Origin: Planctomycetes bacterium RIFCSPHIGHO2_12_FULL_52_36
GTDB lineage: Bacteria > Planctomycetota > Brocadiia > Brocadiales > Bathyanammoxibiaceae
Assembly (NCBI GenBank): GCA_001828545.1
Contig: MHYW01000101.1
Span: 1 to 18,632 of the forward strand
Length of the DNA: 18,632 nt
Direction of reading: 5' to 3'
In this document: piece after piece, positions 1 to 7,116 of the stretch
Position numbering within the stretch: position 1 is the stretch's first letter
How the letters are laid out: each line of letters opens with the position of its first letter
Position numbers and translations under genes: made by a program
Notes under the pieces: model-generated
Database searches by the model: none
What the model saw: only the letters and a program-made list of their open reading frames with translations
Told to the model about the DNA's origin: nothing

Positions 1-19
1 TCTCCCTAACAAGTATCAC

Positions 20-47
20 TTGCTTTTATTATGTAAACCAGTATAAT
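20..47 (+). promoter_or_regulatory. sigma70-type promoter for glnA
   Basis: A perfect -10 hexamer TATAAT lies at 42-47. A -35-like TTGCTT (three of six consensus bases, including the TTG) lies at 20-25, 16 bp upstream. Transcription would start near position 54, giving a 5' leader of about 190 nt before glnA. No sigma54-type GG/GC element was seen in the leader. The call rests on consensus match and spacing only. Confidence 0.5.
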
Positions 48-117
48 GGATTTGTTAAATTTTTCCTCACCGGCCGCACGGCAAGACGTGTTTCGTTGGC
101 TAACAGTCCTAGAGAAA

Positions 118-172
118 GGAGGCACTAAACAAGGTGGTGGGGCCACGCCCGACAAAGGTTTCTGTGCCTACC
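118..172 (+). promoter_or_regulatory. possible leader RNA hairpin covering a Shine-Dalgarno
   Basis: AGGCAC (120-125) is complementary to GTGCCT (164-169). GG (118-119) can extend the stem with CC (171-172) across one bulged A at 170. The left arm contains the strong Shine-Dalgarno AGGAGG (117-122), so the fold would hide it. It matches no riboswitch family I recognise, including the glutamine (glnA) riboswitch. The role in controlling glnA is inference. Confidence 0.25.
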
Positions 173-253
173 CTTAAAAAGGATACTCAATCCGCTTTCG
201 CAAAGGTGCAAGTGGCATCCGCCTCAGGCGGACTATCTAAGACATGCAAATAA
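134..253 (+). CDS. possible leader peptide ORF upstream of and overlapping glnA
   Basis: An uninterrupted 39-codon frame starts at GTG 134 (or GTG 137) and ends at TAA 251-253. It therefore overlaps the first codons of glnA in another frame. It has the best Shine-Dalgarno in the leader, AGGAGG at 117-122, 11 nt before GTG 134, which is a somewhat long spacing. The peptide would be basic, with several Lys and Val and two Gln, and resembles no family I know. The frame runs through the hairpin at 218-232 just before glnA, so translating it could open that hairpin and couple initiation of glnA. It may equally be a chance ORF, since the start is weak and the length short. Confidence 0.22.
   Translation: MVGPRPTKVSVPTLKKDTQSAFAKVQVASASGGLSKTCK
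218..232 (+). promoter_or_regulatory. hairpin masking the weak glnA ribosome binding site
   Basis: TCCGCC-TCA-GGCGGA is a perfect 6-bp stem with a 3-nt loop, ending 11 nt before the glnA ATG. The right arm GGCGGA is the only Shine-Dalgarno-like stretch in front of glnA, so the stem would sequester it. An in-frame TAA at 238-240 rules out any upstream start for glnA. This supports either regulated or inherently weak initiation of glnA. Confidence 0.35.
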
Positions 254-1656
254 AAGAAGTTATTGAACTCTGCCGGCAGAAAGACATAAAGGTTATTGAC
301 CTGCGCTTTTCGGACCTCCTGGGGAGATGGCACCACTTCTCCATCCCCACCAGGGAACTCACCGAAAAGGTCTTTGAGGAGGGCCTGGGTTTTGACGGGT
401 CCAGCATACGGGGTTGGGTGCCTATTCATATGAGCGACCTCGTAGCAATCCCTGTCCCTGAGACGGCCATGACGGACCCCTTCCTGGACGCATCCACCCT
501 GATACTGCTCTGCGAGATACTGGAGCCTATACCCAAAAAAAATTACACCCGGGACCCCAGATACATTGCACGCAAGGCGGAGACCTACCTCAAGTCTACG
601 GGCATTGCCGACACGTCCTACTTCGGCCCCGAGGCAGAGTTTTTCATCTTTGACAGCATCCGCTTTGACCAGCAGCCCCATCACGCCTATTACTACATAG
701 AATCCTCCGAGGGTAATTGGAACACCGGTCAGGATGAACGCCCCAACCTGGGCTACAAGATAGCCTTCAAAGAGGGATACTTCCCAGTACCCCCCAGCGA
801 TACCCTCCAGAACGTCCGCTCGGAGATGATGCTCATTATGGAGAAGTGCAACATCAAGATAGAGAGACAACACCACGAGGTGGCCACCGCAGGACAGGGC
901 GAGATAAACTTCCAGTACGACACCCTGGTAAGGGCGGCAGACACACTCCAGTTATACAAATACATAGTGAAAAACACTGCAAGGAAGTACAACAAGACCG
1001 TTACCTTTATGCCCAAACCCATTATAGGAGACAACGGCTCCGGGATGCACACCCACTTCTCCTTATGGAAGGGCGGCAAGCCCCTCTTTGCCGGAAATGG
1101 TTATGCGGGCCTGAGTGACATGGCCCGTCACGCCATCGGCGGTCTGCTCTACCACGCAAAGGCCCTCACCGCCTTCACCAACCCTACCACTAACTCTTAC
1201 AAACGCCTGGCCCCCGGCCACGAGGCCCCCATAAACCTGGCCTATTCCTCAAGGAACCGCAGCGCCGCCATCCGTATCCCCATGTACAGCAACAGCCCCA
1301 AGGCCGCCAGGATAGAGTTCCGTTGCCCGGACCCCTGCTGCAATCCCTATATCTCTTTCGCGGCCATCCTCATGGCCGCCCTGGATGGCATACAGAATAA
1401 AATAGACCCTGGGGAACCCATGGACAAGGATATCTATGACCTGCCACCGGAAGAGCTGGCAAGGATCCCTTCTACTCCGGATTCCCTGGCAAGCGCCCTA
1501 AATGAACTAGAGGCAAACCACGAGTTCCTCCTGAAAGGGGACGTCTTCACCCAGGACGTCATTGAGACCTGGATTTCCTATAAAAGGATGAACGAAGTAG
1601 AACCCGTGCGGCTACATCCTCACCCTTATGAATTCGCCCTTTATTATGACGCATGA
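244..1656 (+). CDS. glnA: glutamine synthetase, type I
   Basis: This enzyme makes glutamine from glutamate, ammonia and ATP in the cytoplasm and is the main ammonium-assimilation step. The 470 residues match the usual length of the dodecameric GSI subunit. The beta-grasp N-terminal domain has GFDGSS near residues 49-54. The catalytic domain has metal ligands in GPEAEFF (Glu130, Glu132), the NGSGMHTH segment, the NPTTNSYKRL loop, RSAAIRIP and EFRCPDP. Tyr398 in IYDLPPEE is the expected adenylylation site, which points to the GSI-beta type controlled by GlnE; no glnE is in this window. The start is fixed by an in-frame stop four bases upstream, although the ribosome site is poor and lies in a hairpin. 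glnD follows after 60 bp, so the two probably work in one nitrogen circuit. The family call is secure. Confidence 0.98.
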   Translation: MQIKEVIELCRQKDIKVIDLRFSDLLGRWHHFSIPTRELTEKVFEEGLGFDGSSIRGWVPIHMSDLVAIPVPETAMTDPFLDASTLILLCEILEPIPKKNYTRDPRYIARKAETYLKSTGIADTSYFGPEAEFFIFDSIRFDQQPHHAYYYIESSEGNWNTGQDERPNLGYKIAFKEGYFPVPPSDTLQNVRSEMMLIMEKCNIKIERQHHEVATAGQGEINFQYDTLVRAADTLQLYKYIVKNTARKYNKTVTFMPKPIIGDNGSGMHTHFSLWKGGKPLFAGNGYAGLSDMARHAIGGLLYHAKALTAFTNPTTNSYKRLAPGHEAPINLAYSSRNRSAAIRIPMYSNSPKAARIEFRCPDPCCNPYISFAAILMAALDGIQNKIDPGEPMDKDIYDLPPEELARIPSTPDSLASALNELEANHEFLLKGDVFTQDVIETWISYKRMNEVEPVRLHPHPYEFALYYDA

Positions 1657-1680
1657 GCCGACAAGGATTTTTTTCAGTCG

Positions 1681-1700
1681 GGGCGTTCAATTGAACGCCC
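1681..1700. repeat. perfect 20-bp palindrome, REP-like
   Basis: GGGCGTTCAATTGAACGCCC is a perfect 10+10 palindrome in the glnA-glnD gap. With its flanks (GTCGG on the left, TAC on the right) its outer stem resembles that of the two 28-bp REP palindromes near 15.4 and 15.8 kb (GTAGGGGCG...CGCCCCTAC), but the central 10 bp differ (TTCAATTGAA against AACGGCCGTT). It is followed by TACG and an A-run, not a T-run, so it is not a standard plus-strand intrinsic terminator. It may be a degenerate or sister member of the same REP family. Confidence 0.55.
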
Positions 1701-1716
1701 TACGTAAAAAAGAAGT

Positions 1717-4365
1717 ATGACGACCTTAGAGGTACCAGTCCCCGCCCTTGAACTGGCGCCCGCCCCGGGCGGACTGGATAGAAACCAGGCACTGCAGAGA
1801 CTCAAGGACTTCCTCCAGAGGGAAAAGGCCCAGACCTTCCAACTCCATCAACAAGGGGCTTCCGGCCGGCTGGTAGTGACCCGCCTGGCCAGGCTCGTAG
1901 ATACTGCCATAAACTTCGCCCATACCTATGCCCTGGAAAACACCCCGCCTCCTGTCCCCCTGGCCTGGATAGCCACCGGTGGATATGGCCGTGGGGAACT
2001 CAACCCCTTCTCTGACATAAGCCTGCTGCTTTTCCATCAGGACGTCCCCGCAGACTCCGTAGAAAGACTGGCTGGTAGTACCACCTCCCTGCTCAAGGAG
2101 GCGGGGCTTACCGTGTCCCTTTCATGCCGTACCCCCCAGGCCTGCCTTAAGGCCCTGGAAGGAGACCCCCTCACCGCCTGCGCCCTACTGGAGGGCCGAT
2201 GGGTGGCTGGGGAGAAGGATCTCTTCCAGTCCTTTGAAAAGGAGGTACTGGAGGCCTTTTTCTCCAGACACTGGTTTTCCTTCCTGCGGGACAGGATAGA
2301 GGAGCAACAGACCCGTCATGGGGCAAAAGGGGCCTCCCCTTACCTGGTAGAATCCAACCTTATGTCTAACCCTGGCGGGCTAAGGGATATCCACCTGCTA
2401 TTCTGGACAAAAAGGCTGGCCGAGGTACTGCCCACACGGAGGGAACTTATCCCCTCCCTCAAAGAAAAGGAATACCCGGGTCTCCTGGAGGCCCACGACT
2501 TACTCCTCCGCCTCCGTACCCAGCTACACCTCCTCTCCAACAAGAAATACGACCTCTTTGACCGCTCCCTCCACGAACCTGCGGCCTCGGCCTTTGGCTA
2601 TAAGCAAGAAGACGGTCTACCCGCCGCCACCGGGCTGATGAGGGATTACTTCCGCACCGTAGCCCGGGTCTGCCACCTGACAAGGAGCATACAGAGCCGC
2701 TTTGAAGACCTAAAACCCTCCTCACAGCGCGCCACCTTCTTCCGCAGGCCCCTGGGAAGCGACTTCGTGGCCATGGGAAAGCGGCTATACTTTGCCAAAC
2801 CAACCGAGCCCCTGGATGCCCACTGGAAGCTCCTGGAGACGTTCCTGGTAGCCCAGAGACACCACCTGGAACTCTGCCAGCAGGTGCTTGAACACGTCAG
2901 AGAGAACCTCCGTCTGGTAGATGACAGCCTCCGCTCAGACTCCCAGGCCGCACGGTGCTTCCTCGGTATCCTGGAAGGGACCGGCTCCGTTGCCCCTGTC
3001 CTCCGTCAGATGCGGGACTGCGGCCTCCTGGGTGCCTTTTTGCCCGAATTTGAGCCACTCGTTGGTTTCGTTCATTACGAATCTCTCCCCACGTACACCG
3101 TGGATGAGCAGACCCTCCTTGCCCTGGCGGTGATAGACGAGGTCTGGCTGGCCGAGTCAGGCACCACTGCGCAGAAACGGCGGCTCCTTGAGGAGACTGG
3201 CCACCACGCCCTGCTCCGGTTGGCCCTGCTCCTGCACGACATTGGCAAACCCCGCGGCCCAGGACACCCCCTGCTGGCCGGGGCCATGATACCTACCATC
3301 GCCAAACGTCTGTCGTTAGGAGAACAGGACGCCAAACTCCTCCAATTTCTCGTAGAAAACCACCTGGAGTTGTCCTGCCTCTTTGAGCGCCGAGACCACG
3401 GCGAAAAACAGGCCCTGCAGGCCCTGGCCAAACGGGTGGATGACCCCATGCGGCTCTCCCTGCTCTACCTCCTCACATACGCCGATATAAAGGCCAGCGA
3501 CACCTGGTCTGAATGGAAGGACTCCCTCTTGTGGGAACTCTATAAAAAGATAGCTGGCCTCCTCTCCCAACAGAGGCCCGAGGCGGCACGGCCTGCAAGC
3601 TTTAAGGAAGGCCTGTTAGAGCTGGCCAGGGGGCAAGGGCTTGAACAAGAGGCCCTCCGCCACTGCGAGCTCGTGCCCCCCCGGTACGCCCTGGAAGTCA
3701 GTCCCCAGGAGGCTGTCTCTCACCTTGAGATGATACGCAGCCTGAAGTCCCCTTCCGGCGGGCCTGTTTACCTGCATTCCTCTGAATCAGACCATCTCAC
3801 GGATATATGGGTATGTACGCGGGACATGCCCGCACGGTTTACCCAGCTTTCCGGCGTACTTGCGGCCAAAGGCCTTGACATTATCAGCGCCCAGGCCTAC
3901 ACGAGAAAAGACGGGGTCATCCTGGACCGTTTTCGCATCGCCGGGCCGGAAGGGAAATCGCTCAAGGATAAAGGCATAAAAGAGCTACAGCAAGACCTGT
4001 CCGCCGTCCTTACCGGCCAACTCTCTTTGGTAGAGCTGTTACGCTCCAGGCAGAGACGTGTGGCCCCCGGCCATCCCCCCGCACCTGGACCTACACGGAT
4101 ATACATAGATAACAACTCCAGCCCTGACTATACCATCATAGACGTAGTTAGCCCGGACAGGGTTGGGCTCCTGTACACCATAAGTAAATGCCTGGCGGAC
4201 TGTGGCCTGGACATCCACTTCGCAAAGGTAGCCACCAAGCTCCACCAGGCCATAGACGTCTTCTACGTAACCCTTAAAGACGCAAGGACGAAACTCTTTG
4301 ATGAAGAGGACCTAAAAAAGGTCAAACAGCGGCTCATGGAGGCCTGTACGGCACCAGGTGAATAG
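1717..4365 (+). CDS. glnD: GlnD-like PII uridylyltransferase / uridylyl-removing protein
   Basis: In the known family the N-terminal nucleotidyltransferase domain uridylylates PII, the HD domain removes UMP, and two C-terminal ACT domains sense glutamine. The 882 residues match the usual length, and all domains are present: GGYGRGELNPFSD at 88-100, the HD motif at His507-Asp508 (LLLHDIGKPRG), ACT1 near 690-740 and ACT2 near 807-860. Two expected catalytic positions are changed. The usual SDID of the transferase reads SDIS (Asp100 kept, Ser102 in place of the second Asp), and the usual TVDEHT reads TVDEQT (Gln465 where the first HD-domain His is expected). Either activity may be reduced or lost; the ACT domains look sound. 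The start has only a weak AAGAAG ribosome site. The 3' end overlaps the next gene by 8 bp, implying co-translation. Family call sure, activity uncertain. Confidence 0.93.
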   Translation: MTTLEVPVPALELAPAPGGLDRNQALQRLKDFLQREKAQTFQLHQQGASGRLVVTRLARLVDTAINFAHTYALENTPPPVPLAWIATGGYGRGELNPFSDISLLLFHQDVPADSVERLAGSTTSLLKEAGLTVSLSCRTPQACLKALEGDPLTACALLEGRWVAGEKDLFQSFEKEVLEAFFSRHWFSFLRDRIEEQQTRHGAKGASPYLVESNLMSNPGGLRDIHLLFWTKRLAEVLPTRRELIPSLKEKEYPGLLEAHDLLLRLRTQLHLLSNKKYDLFDRSLHEPAASAFGYKQEDGLPAATGLMRDYFRTVARVCHLTRSIQSRFEDLKPSSQRATFFRRPLGSDFVAMGKRLYFAKPTEPLDAHWKLLETFLVAQRHHLELCQQVLEHVRENLRLVDDSLRSDSQAARCFLGILEGTGSVAPVLRQMRDCGLLGAFLPEFEPLVGFVHYESLPTYTVDEQTLLALAVIDEVWLAESGTTAQKRRLLEETGHHALLRLALLLHDIGKPRGPGHPLLAGAMIPTIAKRLSLGEQDAKLLQFLVENHLELSCLFERRDHGEKQALQALAKRVDDPMRLSLLYLLTYADIKASDTWSEWKDSLLWELYKKIAGLLSQQRPEAARPASFKEGLLELARGQGLEQEALRHCELVPPRYALEVSPQEAVSHLEMIRSLKSPSGGPVYLHSSESDHLTDIWVCTRDMPARFTQLSGVLAAKGLDIISAQAYTRKDGVILDRFRIAGPEGKSLKDKGIKELQQDLSAVLTGQLSLVELLRSRQRRVAPGHPPAPGPTRIYIDNNSSPDYTIIDVVSPDRVGLLYTISKCLADCGLDIHFAKVATKLHQAIDVFYVTLKDARTKLFDEEDLKKVKQRLMEACTAPGE

Positions 4366-5503
4366 GATTTACCTAGACAACAGTACCACCACGCGGCTAG
4401 ACCCCCTGGTACTAGAAGAGATGATGCCCCTCCTCCAGGAGGGATGGGGCAGTACCGCCCAGATACACTCCTTTGGCCGGGAGGCAAGAAAGGCTCTGGA
4501 AGGGGCCCGCGGCCGTATCGTGCAGACCCTGGGCGTAATGCCGGAGGAAACAATCTTTACCTGTGGCGGGACGGAGGCAAACAACCTCGCCCTCCTCGGC
4601 GTGGCCCGTAGCCTGGGTTACAAGGGCCACGTCATCACCTCTCAGGTAGAACACCCGTCCGTCCTGGAGACCGTAAAGGCACTGCAGACGGAGGGGCACG
4701 ACGTTACGCTTGTCCCCGTGGGCAGAGAGGGGCTGGTCGCCCCGGAGGACGTGAAAAAGGCCATTACGAAAAAAACTTTCCTCATTTCCATACTCTTTGC
4801 GGAGGGGGAGACGGGGGCCATCCAGCCCATAGAAGAGATTGCCTCGCTGGCTAGGGAGAGGGGCATTTTGTTCCACACCGATGCCTGCCTGGCGGTGGGA
4901 AAGGTCCGGTTGCCACTGGAAGGGCCTGGCATAGACCTCCTCAGCGTATCCGCCCACAAGTTTCATGGCCCCATGGGTGTGGGCGCACTGTTCGTCCGGG
5001 CCGGAACCCGGCTCAAGCCCGTCTTGTTTGGTGGAGCGGAGGAGCACGGACTCCGCCCGGGTCCTATTTCCCCCGCCCTGGTCGTGGGTATGGCAAGGGC
5101 GCTGGAACTAGCCGAAGAACAACTCAACACGGGCATACCAAAGCTGCGGCTCCTTGAGGGACAGCTCCTGAGCGGCATCAAAGAGGTCCTTGGGGGCGCC
5201 CTCCTTAACGGCCCTTCTCTTGCCCGTCTTCCGGGCCACTTGTCCCTCTGCTTCCCTGGGCTGGAGGCAGAGCCCCTGTTGCTTAGTCTGGACTTAGAAG
5301 GGATCGCCGTTGGTGCCGGAAACCCTTGTGCCTCGGGGGCCGTAGAGGCCGCTGCTACCCTCCTGGCCATGGGGCTGTCCAGGGAATTGGCCCTATCTTC
5401 CCTGCGCTTTTCCTTATCAAGGTTTAATACCTCCGACGAGGTGGTTCGTACCGTAAAGGCTCTCTCTGCGGTCACTGCTCGCATGCGGACGGTATGTGTT
5501 TGA
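4358..5503 (+). CDS. cysteine desulfurase, NifS/IscS-like (class V aminotransferase fold)
   Basis: This PLP enzyme family takes sulfur from cysteine for iron-sulfur clusters, tRNA thiolation or other uses. The 381 residues match the family. The N-terminus YLDNSTTT and HSFGREA are typical. His99 (VEHPSV) would stack on PLP, Asp175 (HTDAC) would bind the pyridine nitrogen, Lys201 (SAHKFHGP) would form the Schiff base, and Cys324 (GNPCASG) is the likely persulfide cysteine. Usually conserved pocket residues differ: NNETG reads EGETG (Gly150), DAxQAVGK has Leu178 in place of Gln, and RPGT reads RPGP. It could be a specialised paralogue rather than the housekeeping IscS, and no iscU or iscA is nearby. 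GTG start; 8-bp overlap with glnD; dnaA begins 10 bp after the stop. Substrate and partner are unknown. Confidence 0.88.
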   Translation: MNRIYLDNSTTTRLDPLVLEEMMPLLQEGWGSTAQIHSFGREARKALEGARGRIVQTLGVMPEETIFTCGGTEANNLALLGVARSLGYKGHVITSQVEHPSVLETVKALQTEGHDVTLVPVGREGLVAPEDVKKAITKKTFLISILFAEGETGAIQPIEEIASLARERGILFHTDACLAVGKVRLPLEGPGIDLLSVSAHKFHGPMGVGALFVRAGTRLKPVLFGGAEEHGLRPGPISPALVVGMARALELAEEQLNTGIPKLRLLEGQLLSGIKEVLGGALLNGPSLARLPGHLSLCFPGLEAEPLLLSLDLEGIAVGAGNPCASGAVEAAATLLAMGLSRELALSSLRFSLSRFNTSDEVVRTVKALSAVTARMRTVCV

Positions 5504-5513
5504 GGGTTTAGAC

Positions 5514-6845
5514 ATGGTTCAAGATATTGGTACAATCTGGCCTAAGGTCCTTGACGAACTGAAGAAGCGGGTGACGGAACAACAGTTCAAGACCTGGTTC
5601 AGTCACTTAGAACCGGAGGGCCTGCGGGGGGCAAAGGTAGAACTCCGTGTCCCCGGGCCTATTTACAAGGACTGGCTGGCCCGTCGTTACAAACCCCTCC
5701 TGGAGGAGGTCTTCTCGTCCGTCTCCCGAGAGTCTGTACGTATAGCCTTTACACTCAGCGACGTCCCTTCTGCCTCCTTGCCGGGCACACCCGGAGGAAC
5801 AGAGAAGGCGACCCCTGTTCCCTTGCAGGCCTACCTTAACAAGAGATATACCTTTGAGAATTTTGTTGCGGGCCATAGTAACCGTCTGGCACACGCTGCC
5901 GCCCTTTCCGTGGTCTCCTCTCCTGGGTACACTTATAATCCCCTGTTCATTTATGGCGGCCTTGGCTCGGGTAAGAGTCATCTGCTCCAGGCGATATACT
6001 TTGCCCTCCTTTCAAAGGGTGCGAAGGCCCTGTATGTCCCCTGTGATGGTTTCGTCTCCCACTTCGTCTTCGCGCTCCGCAACCAACAAGTAGAACGGTT
6101 CAGAAAGGTCTACCGGGAGTTGGACGCCTTGCTGCTGGACAACGTAGAGCAACTCGCTAACTCTCCTGCCTCGCGGGAAGAGCTTTTTCATACCTTTAAT
6201 GCCCTGTTTAACAATCAAAGACAGCTCGTCTTTGCTGCCGGTTGTCCCCCTGACTCCCTGCCTGGGGTTGAGGCCCGGCTTGTCTCCAGGTTCTCGTGGG
6301 GCCTTCAGGCAAAGCTTGAGCCTGCGGACATGGAGACCCGAACCGCTATCGTTGGGCGGATGTCCCTTCTCTTGGATTTGCCTCTTTCTAAAGAGTCTAC
6401 CCTGTTCCTTGCGGAGAATACCTCTAGCAATATTAAGGAACTGGAGCGTATCCTTGGCTTTCTTTCTTCTCTGTACCCCTCTGGACACACTCCTCTCTCT
6501 CTATCAGAGGTTAGGGAGCCACTAGTAGGTCTCCTTCCCACAAAGGGCCGTCCTGTACACATAGAAGAAATCCTGCGGACTGTCGCCTCCTTCTTCAGGA
6601 TCCCTCGGTCTCAACTGCAATCAAAGAGCCGTACTCGTACCATCTCTCTTCCTCGCCAGGTTGCGATGTATCTCGCCCGCCGTTTTACTTCTCTCTCCCT
6701 GCAAGAAGTCGGGGGGTACCTTGGAGGGAGGGACCACAGCACCGTGGTTCATGCGGAAAAGAGGATTCTGGCGCTAAAGGCAAGGCGTCCGGACGTAGAT
6801 AGTATTATTAGTCAGATAGAGACCTCGTTGCAAGGGAGGTGTTAG
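5514..6845 (+). CDS. dnaA: chromosomal replication initiator DnaA
   Basis: DnaA binds DnaA boxes, opens the origin and recruits the helicase. The order is standard: domain I (IWPKVLDELKKRV at the N-terminus), a short linker, the AAA+ domain (P-loop GGLGSGKSH with Lys154, arginine-finger segment SRFSWG with Arg259) and the DNA-binding domain IV (PRQVAMYLAR, GGRDHSTV at 404-411). Several ATPase positions are altered. The Walker B LIDDIQ motif reads LLDNVEQ (Asn210), the sensor I SDRPP motif reads AGCPP (Gly243), and the sensor II NIRELEG motif reads NIKELER (Lys308). I chose ATG 5514 because GAGGG sits 7 nt upstream; an in-frame GTG at 5496 would add six residues and overlap the desulfurase. 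There is no room for a strong private promoter, so dnaA is likely co-transcribed with glnD and the desulfurase. Confidence 0.95.
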   Translation: MVQDIGTIWPKVLDELKKRVTEQQFKTWFSHLEPEGLRGAKVELRVPGPIYKDWLARRYKPLLEEVFSSVSRESVRIAFTLSDVPSASLPGTPGGTEKATPVPLQAYLNKRYTFENFVAGHSNRLAHAAALSVVSSPGYTYNPLFIYGGLGSGKSHLLQAIYFALLSKGAKALYVPCDGFVSHFVFALRNQQVERFRKVYRELDALLLDNVEQLANSPASREELFHTFNALFNNQRQLVFAAGCPPDSLPGVEARLVSRFSWGLQAKLEPADMETRTAIVGRMSLLLDLPLSKESTLFLAENTSSNIKELERILGFLSSLYPSGHTPLSLSEVREPLVGLLPTKGRPVHIEEILRTVASFFRIPRSQLQSKSRTRTISLPRQVAMYLARRFTSLSLQEVGGYLGGRDHSTVVHAEKRILALKARRPDVDSIISQIETSLQGRC

Positions 6846-6849
6846 TATT

Positions 6850-6888
6850 TTGTTCTTTCTCTGTCCGTTTTCTGTTCTTTTTCTGTTC
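6850..6888 (+). repeat. four YTGTYC repeats with 11-bp period
   Basis: TTGTTC (6850), CTGTCC (6861), CTGTTC (6872) and CTGTTC (6883) are spaced exactly 11 bp apart, and T-rich sequence fills the space between them. The fifth position in phase (6894) no longer matches. One-turn spacing would put all copies on the same face of the helix, as expected for an ordered protein array. The array starts five bases after the dnaA stop codon. Confidence 0.6.
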
Positions 6889-7060
6889 GGTTTCCTTCTC
6901 CCGCACCTGTCTTTCGGCTCCTCCTTTAGTCTCCGGATGGGTAGAGAAGTATCCTTTGTCGTTATTCCAACAGCTTTCTTGGACCGTTAACACAAGAACA
7001 ATAAAGGGTTTAAGGCAAAGACGCGACAGGATTTCAACACATTGCGCCTGTCTTAGGGGT

Positions 7061-7100
7061 AAGAGTTAAATAAAAATGAACTAAAACCAAATATAAGAAG
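7061..7100. other. AT-rich stretch, possible unwinding element or dnaN promoter region
   Basis: 32 of 40 bases are A or T, far above the surrounding sequence. It lies just before the dnaN ribosome site. It could be a DNA unwinding element or simply the promoter region of dnaN. A weak promoter can be drawn with TTGCGC (7042-7047) and TTAAAT (7066-7071), 18 bp apart, but the match is poor. Confidence 0.3.
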
Positions 7101-7116
7101 AGAGAGGGCAACAACA

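Larger units (their letters stand above)
6846..7116. other. candidate chromosomal origin (oriC) between dnaA and dnaN
   Basis: This 271-bp gap between dnaA and dnaN holds no credible gene. It starts with a pyrimidine-rich tract carrying four YTGTYC repeats at 11-bp spacing (6850-6888) and ends in an AT-rich stretch (32 of 40 bases A or T at 7061-7100) that could unwind. The plus strand changes from C-rich on the left to G-rich on the right around here, although the genes on both sides are on the plus strand. I found no consensus DnaA box (TTATNCACA). The nearest is TTATTCCAA at 6962-6970, with two mismatches. The location is typical for an origin, but the direct evidence is circumstantial. 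Confidence 0.42.

Noticed and set aside
1658..1681. CCGAC/GTCGG stem with a T-run in the loop after glnA
   Set aside because: The stem is 5 bp with a 14-nt loop and the T-run is inside the loop rather than after the stem, so it is not an intrinsic terminator.
6839..7069. 76-codon plus-strand frame after dnaA
   Set aside because: The start overlaps the dnaA end, the first part is a Phe/Cys/Ser run from the pyrimidine tract, and there is no family resemblance. The region is better read as non-coding.
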